From Nitrospira sp. (GTDB taxonomy: Bacteria; Nitrospirota; Nitrospiria; Nitrospirales; Nitrospiraceae): a DNA stretch of 64,000 nt. Of this stretch, positions 62,131-64,000 are shown piece by piece. Where the stretch lies: positions 1,209,053 to 1,273,052 of the forward strand of contig CP092079.1 of assembly GCA_022226955.1 (NCBI GenBank). The letters run 5' to 3'. The notes below the pieces were generated by a model. That model did no database searches. It saw only the letters and a program-made list of their open reading frames with translations, and was not told the DNA's origin. The position numbers and the translations under genes are program-made. Every line of letters begins with the position of its first letter. Position 1 is the first letter of the stretch.

Positions 62131-62586
62131 ATGATTACGCAAATGCAGGTCAAGGGATTGATGTTCGATCCCTACAACAACGCCTATATCGTCGTTCTCC
62201 GAGATGAAGATGAAGCGGAGATGCTGCCGATCTGGGTTGGGAAATCAGAGGCGAGCGCCATCAGCCTTGCGCTGGAACATGTGGCGCCACCTCGTCCAAT
62301 GACACACGATTTCATGAAGTCCTTTCTAGATGCCTACAATGCTAAAGTGATTAGCGTGGTCATTACGGACTTGAATGAACATACATACTTTGCCAAGATT
62401 CATCTGATGTACGAAGATTCGGAATACGCCGTCGACTCTCGCCCCAGCGATGCGATCGCGCTGGCGATCCGGTCGGAAGCGCCTATTTTCGCCAACGAGT
62501 CGGTCATCCGAAAGCAAAGCTCGGAAGAACTCGAGCAATGGTTAGAAAATCTCAAGCCGGAAGATTTCGGCAAACTGGATTCCTGA
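62131..62586 (+). CDS. Bifunctional nuclease (DUF151), copy 1
   Basis: A 151-residue protein of the BFN/DUF151 family. VVLRDEDEAEMLPIWVGKSE, ASAISLALEHVAPPRPMTHD and YAVDSRPSDAIALAIRSEAP are the family blocks, with a helical C-terminal tail. Plant and mycobacterial relatives have reported RNase/DNase or transcription antitermination-related roles; the biochemical role in bacteria is not settled. It begins a plus-strand run and is followed after 13 bases by a paralogue. Confidence 0.9.
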   Translation: MITQMQVKGLMFDPYNNAYIVVLRDEDEAEMLPIWVGKSEASAISLALEHVAPPRPMTHDFMKSFLDAYNAKVISVVITDLNEHTYFAKIHLMYEDSEYAVDSRPSDAIALAIRSEAPIFANESVIRKQSSEELEQWLENLKPEDFGKLDS

Positions 62587-62599
62587 CGCAACTGTGACC

Positions 62600-63085
62600 A
62601 TGAGCGACTCCATACTCTCAAACAATTCCGACCTCATTCCACTATCGGTAAGCCGTGTCGTTGAAGACGCCAATACAGATACCAGGATTCTCGTCTTGAC
62701 CAGAATCGACGATCAAGACACCTTCACGATTTGGATCGGCGCCCCCGAAGGCGACTCGATTCGCCGCGCCTTGGATTCGGCCACGCCCCCCCGGCCGATG
62801 AGCCACGATTTAATCAAGAGCTTCGGCGAACACTTCGGCATTGCAACTAAACGAGTTGTCCTGACCGATGTGAAAAGCAGCACGTATTACGCTACCATTT
62901 TTCTAGAGAACAACGGAGTGGAGCGGTCGATCGATGCCCGGCCCAGCGATGCCATCGCCCTGGCCCTTCGAACGCACGCACCGATCTATACCACTCAGGA
63001 CGTGTGGAAACGGCGCAGCGGGCAACACCTAGATGCCTGGCTCGCGAAGCTCGATACCAAAGATATCGACACACAAGAAGTCTAG
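62600..63085 (+). CDS. Bifunctional nuclease (DUF151), copy 2
   Basis: A 161-residue paralogue of the previous gene with the same blocks: ILVLTRIDDQDTFTIWIGAP, ALDSATPPRPMSHDLIKSFG and SIDARPSDAIALALRTHAPI. It lacks the acidic loop of copy 1 and has a longer N-terminus. ATG 62600 is preferred to GTG 62594. The two genes look like an old tandem duplication. rplM follows after 40 bases. Confidence 0.88.
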   Translation: MSDSILSNNSDLIPLSVSRVVEDANTDTRILVLTRIDDQDTFTIWIGAPEGDSIRRALDSATPPRPMSHDLIKSFGEHFGIATKRVVLTDVKSSTYYATIFLENNGVERSIDARPSDAIALALRTHAPIYTTQDVWKRRSGQHLDAWLAKLDTKDIDTQEV

Positions 63086-63125
63086 GATGTTTGGTTTGAC
63101 TAATTGCGAGGAGTAGAAGACCGCC

Positions 63126-63554
63126 ATGACGACTTATCTTGAAAAACCGGCCAATGTAAAAGAACAGTGGCACCTTGTGAACGCCGAAGGGAAAACCCTG
63201 GGACGCCTGGCGGCTAAAGTCGCCGGCATTCTCCGCGGCAAACATCGTCCAACCTTCACGCCAAACGTGGACATGGGCGATCACGTCGTGATCATTAACG
63301 CTGAAAAAATCCATTTGACCGGCAACAAGATGCAGGACAAGCTCTACCGGCATCATTCCGGCTACCCCGGCGGACTTAAAACCACCGATGCGCAGCACCT
63401 GTTCAAGAAAGATCCGACTGAATTATTGGTGCGCGCCATTGAGGGCATGCTTCCCAAGAATCCGCTCGGCAACGGCATGGCAAAAAAACTCCGCGTCTAT
63501 GTCGGATCGAATCATCCGCATCAGGCACAACACCCGGAACCCCTTTCCCTGTAG
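63126..63554 (+). CDS. rplM: 50S ribosomal protein L13
   Basis: A 142-residue ribosomal protein. [39 protein letters not shown] and the signature [12 protein letters not shown] are present, with [17 protein letters not shown] near the end. GAGGAG lies about 12 bases before the ATG. It is followed by rpsI after 29 bases, the universal bacterial pair. Confidence 0.98.
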   Translation: MTTYLEKPANVKEQWHLVNAEGKTLGRLAAKVAGILRGKHRPTFTPNVDMGDHVVIINAEKIHLTGNKMQDKLYRHHSGYPGGLKTTDAQHLFKKDPTELLVRAIEGMLPKNPLGNGMAKKLRVYVGSNHPHQAQHPEPLSL

Positions 63555-63583
63555 CCCTTAGAATTTAGAAGGAGACGAGTCCT

Positions 63584-63979
63584 ATGGCAGCCGTGACACA
63601 GTACGCAACAGGTCGCAGAAAATGTGCCGTAGCCAGAGCCTGGGTAACCGGGACGGCCACCGGTGAAATTACCGTGAACGATAAGCCGCTGGAGAAGGCC
63701 TTTCCCCGCCTTACCCTCCGGCAAATCATCCAGCTTCCCCTTGAAATGGCTGGACTCACCGGCAAGTATTCGATTAACGCGACGGTCTATGGAGGCGGCC
63801 CGACCGGCCAGGCCGGCGCACTCCGTCACGCCATTGCACGCGCACTCGTCGTCTTGAGCCCCACCGTACGGACCCCGCTCAAGAAAGAAGGCCTCCTCAC
63901 GCGTGACTCTCGCGTGAAGGAACGAAAGAAATACGGACAGAAGGGTGCTCGTAAGCGCTTCCAGTACTCCAAGCGCTAA
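63584..63979 (+). CDS. rpsI: 30S ribosomal protein S9
   Basis: A 131-residue ribosomal protein. ATGRRKCAVARAWVTG at the N-terminus, GGGPTGQAGALRHAIARAL and the basic tail YGQKGARKRFQYSKR, whose last Arg reaches the P-site tRNA, are all present. AGAAGGAG lies 9 bases before the ATG. Complete; 21 bases remain to the window end. Confidence 0.98.
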   Translation: MAAVTQYATGRRKCAVARAWVTGTATGEITVNDKPLEKAFPRLTLRQIIQLPLEMAGLTGKYSINATVYGGGPTGQAGALRHAIARALVVLSPTVRTPLKKEGLLTRDSRVKERKKYGQKGARKRFQYSKR

Positions 63980-64000
63980 ACAGCGGAGCCAAAGAACGAG

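Noticed and set aside
1-64000. CRISPR arrays, insertion sequences, rRNA genes, prophage
   Set aside because: No spaced direct repeats, transposase, integrase, rRNA or phage structural genes were found on reading through the window.

Overview
The window is about 59% G+C, gene-dense chromosomal DNA of a Gram-negative bacterium: it has lipoproteins, a Wza/Wzc-type envelope polysaccharide export system and a two-ring haem/siroheme branch. The gene content and protein style look like Nitrospira (Nitrospirota). That is an inference from general resemblance, because no marker such as nxr or 16S rRNA lies in the window. Two tRNAs (Gly-CCC, Leu-CAA) and three ribosomal protein genes (rpmB, rplM, rpsI) are present.

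Layout. 1-7.9 kb: housekeeping genes. These are the 3' end of an unknown gene, a SemiSWEET-like transporter, rpmB, a small 46-residue gene, tRNA-Gly with its terminator, then minus-strand runs ndk > TPR lipoprotein and gcvH > lpdA > comEA > tyrS. 8.0-16.9 kb: an accessory region with toxin-antitoxin modules (MntA/HepT, VapBC, an AbiEii-like nucleotidyltransferase pair), diverged noncoding repeats, lipoproteins, a low-G+C pair (SAM methyltransferase plus membrane fatty-acid desaturase) and three LuxR-type regulators without a LuxI. It ends in a partial duplication of the 3' end of mtnA. 16.9-42.9 kb: mtnA followed (upstream in transcription) by one very long minus-strand polysaccharide operon. 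In transcription order this holds an RHH regulator, a degenerate HD-GYP protein, Wza, a Wzc-type tyrosine kinase, an O-antigen ligase/polymerase, seven glycosyltransferases, four methyltransferases, a Wzx-type flippase, an asparagine-synthetase-like amidotransferase, a membrane PHP protein, WbqC, a PIG-L deacetylase, a DegT aminotransferase and a WecA-like initiating transferase. 43.1-59.2 kb: minus-strand housekeeping genes (ccsA/hemX, hemA, hemC, cobA-hemD fusion, CBS protein, hemB, ribF, tilS, hpt, ftsH, folP, glmM, comEC). 59.2-64 kb: an RsmI-like methylase, a TusA-like protein, a secreted protein with very strong expression signals, tRNA-Leu, a Fe-trafficking-like protein, two tandem bifunctional-nuclease (DUF151) genes and rplM-rpsI.

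How the parts work together. The haem block covers most of the path from glutamyl-tRNA to uroporphyrinogen III and its branch to siroheme/B12/haem d1, next to a cytochrome c assembly membrane protein. comEA and comEC, though 39 kb apart, supply two core parts of DNA uptake. The long operon can build a lipid-linked oligosaccharide (WecA-like start, GTs, amidation/deacetylation/amination), flip it (Wzx), polymerise or ligate it and export it (Wzc/Wza). A palindrome at the likely start of the operon is a candidate site for its first gene, the RHH protein. The most unusual places are the mtnA-flanked cassette, the luxR intergenic region with a 10-unit AG repeat and a heptamer palindrome, the repeat copies around vapBC, and the methyltransferase/desaturase/LuxR neighbourhood.
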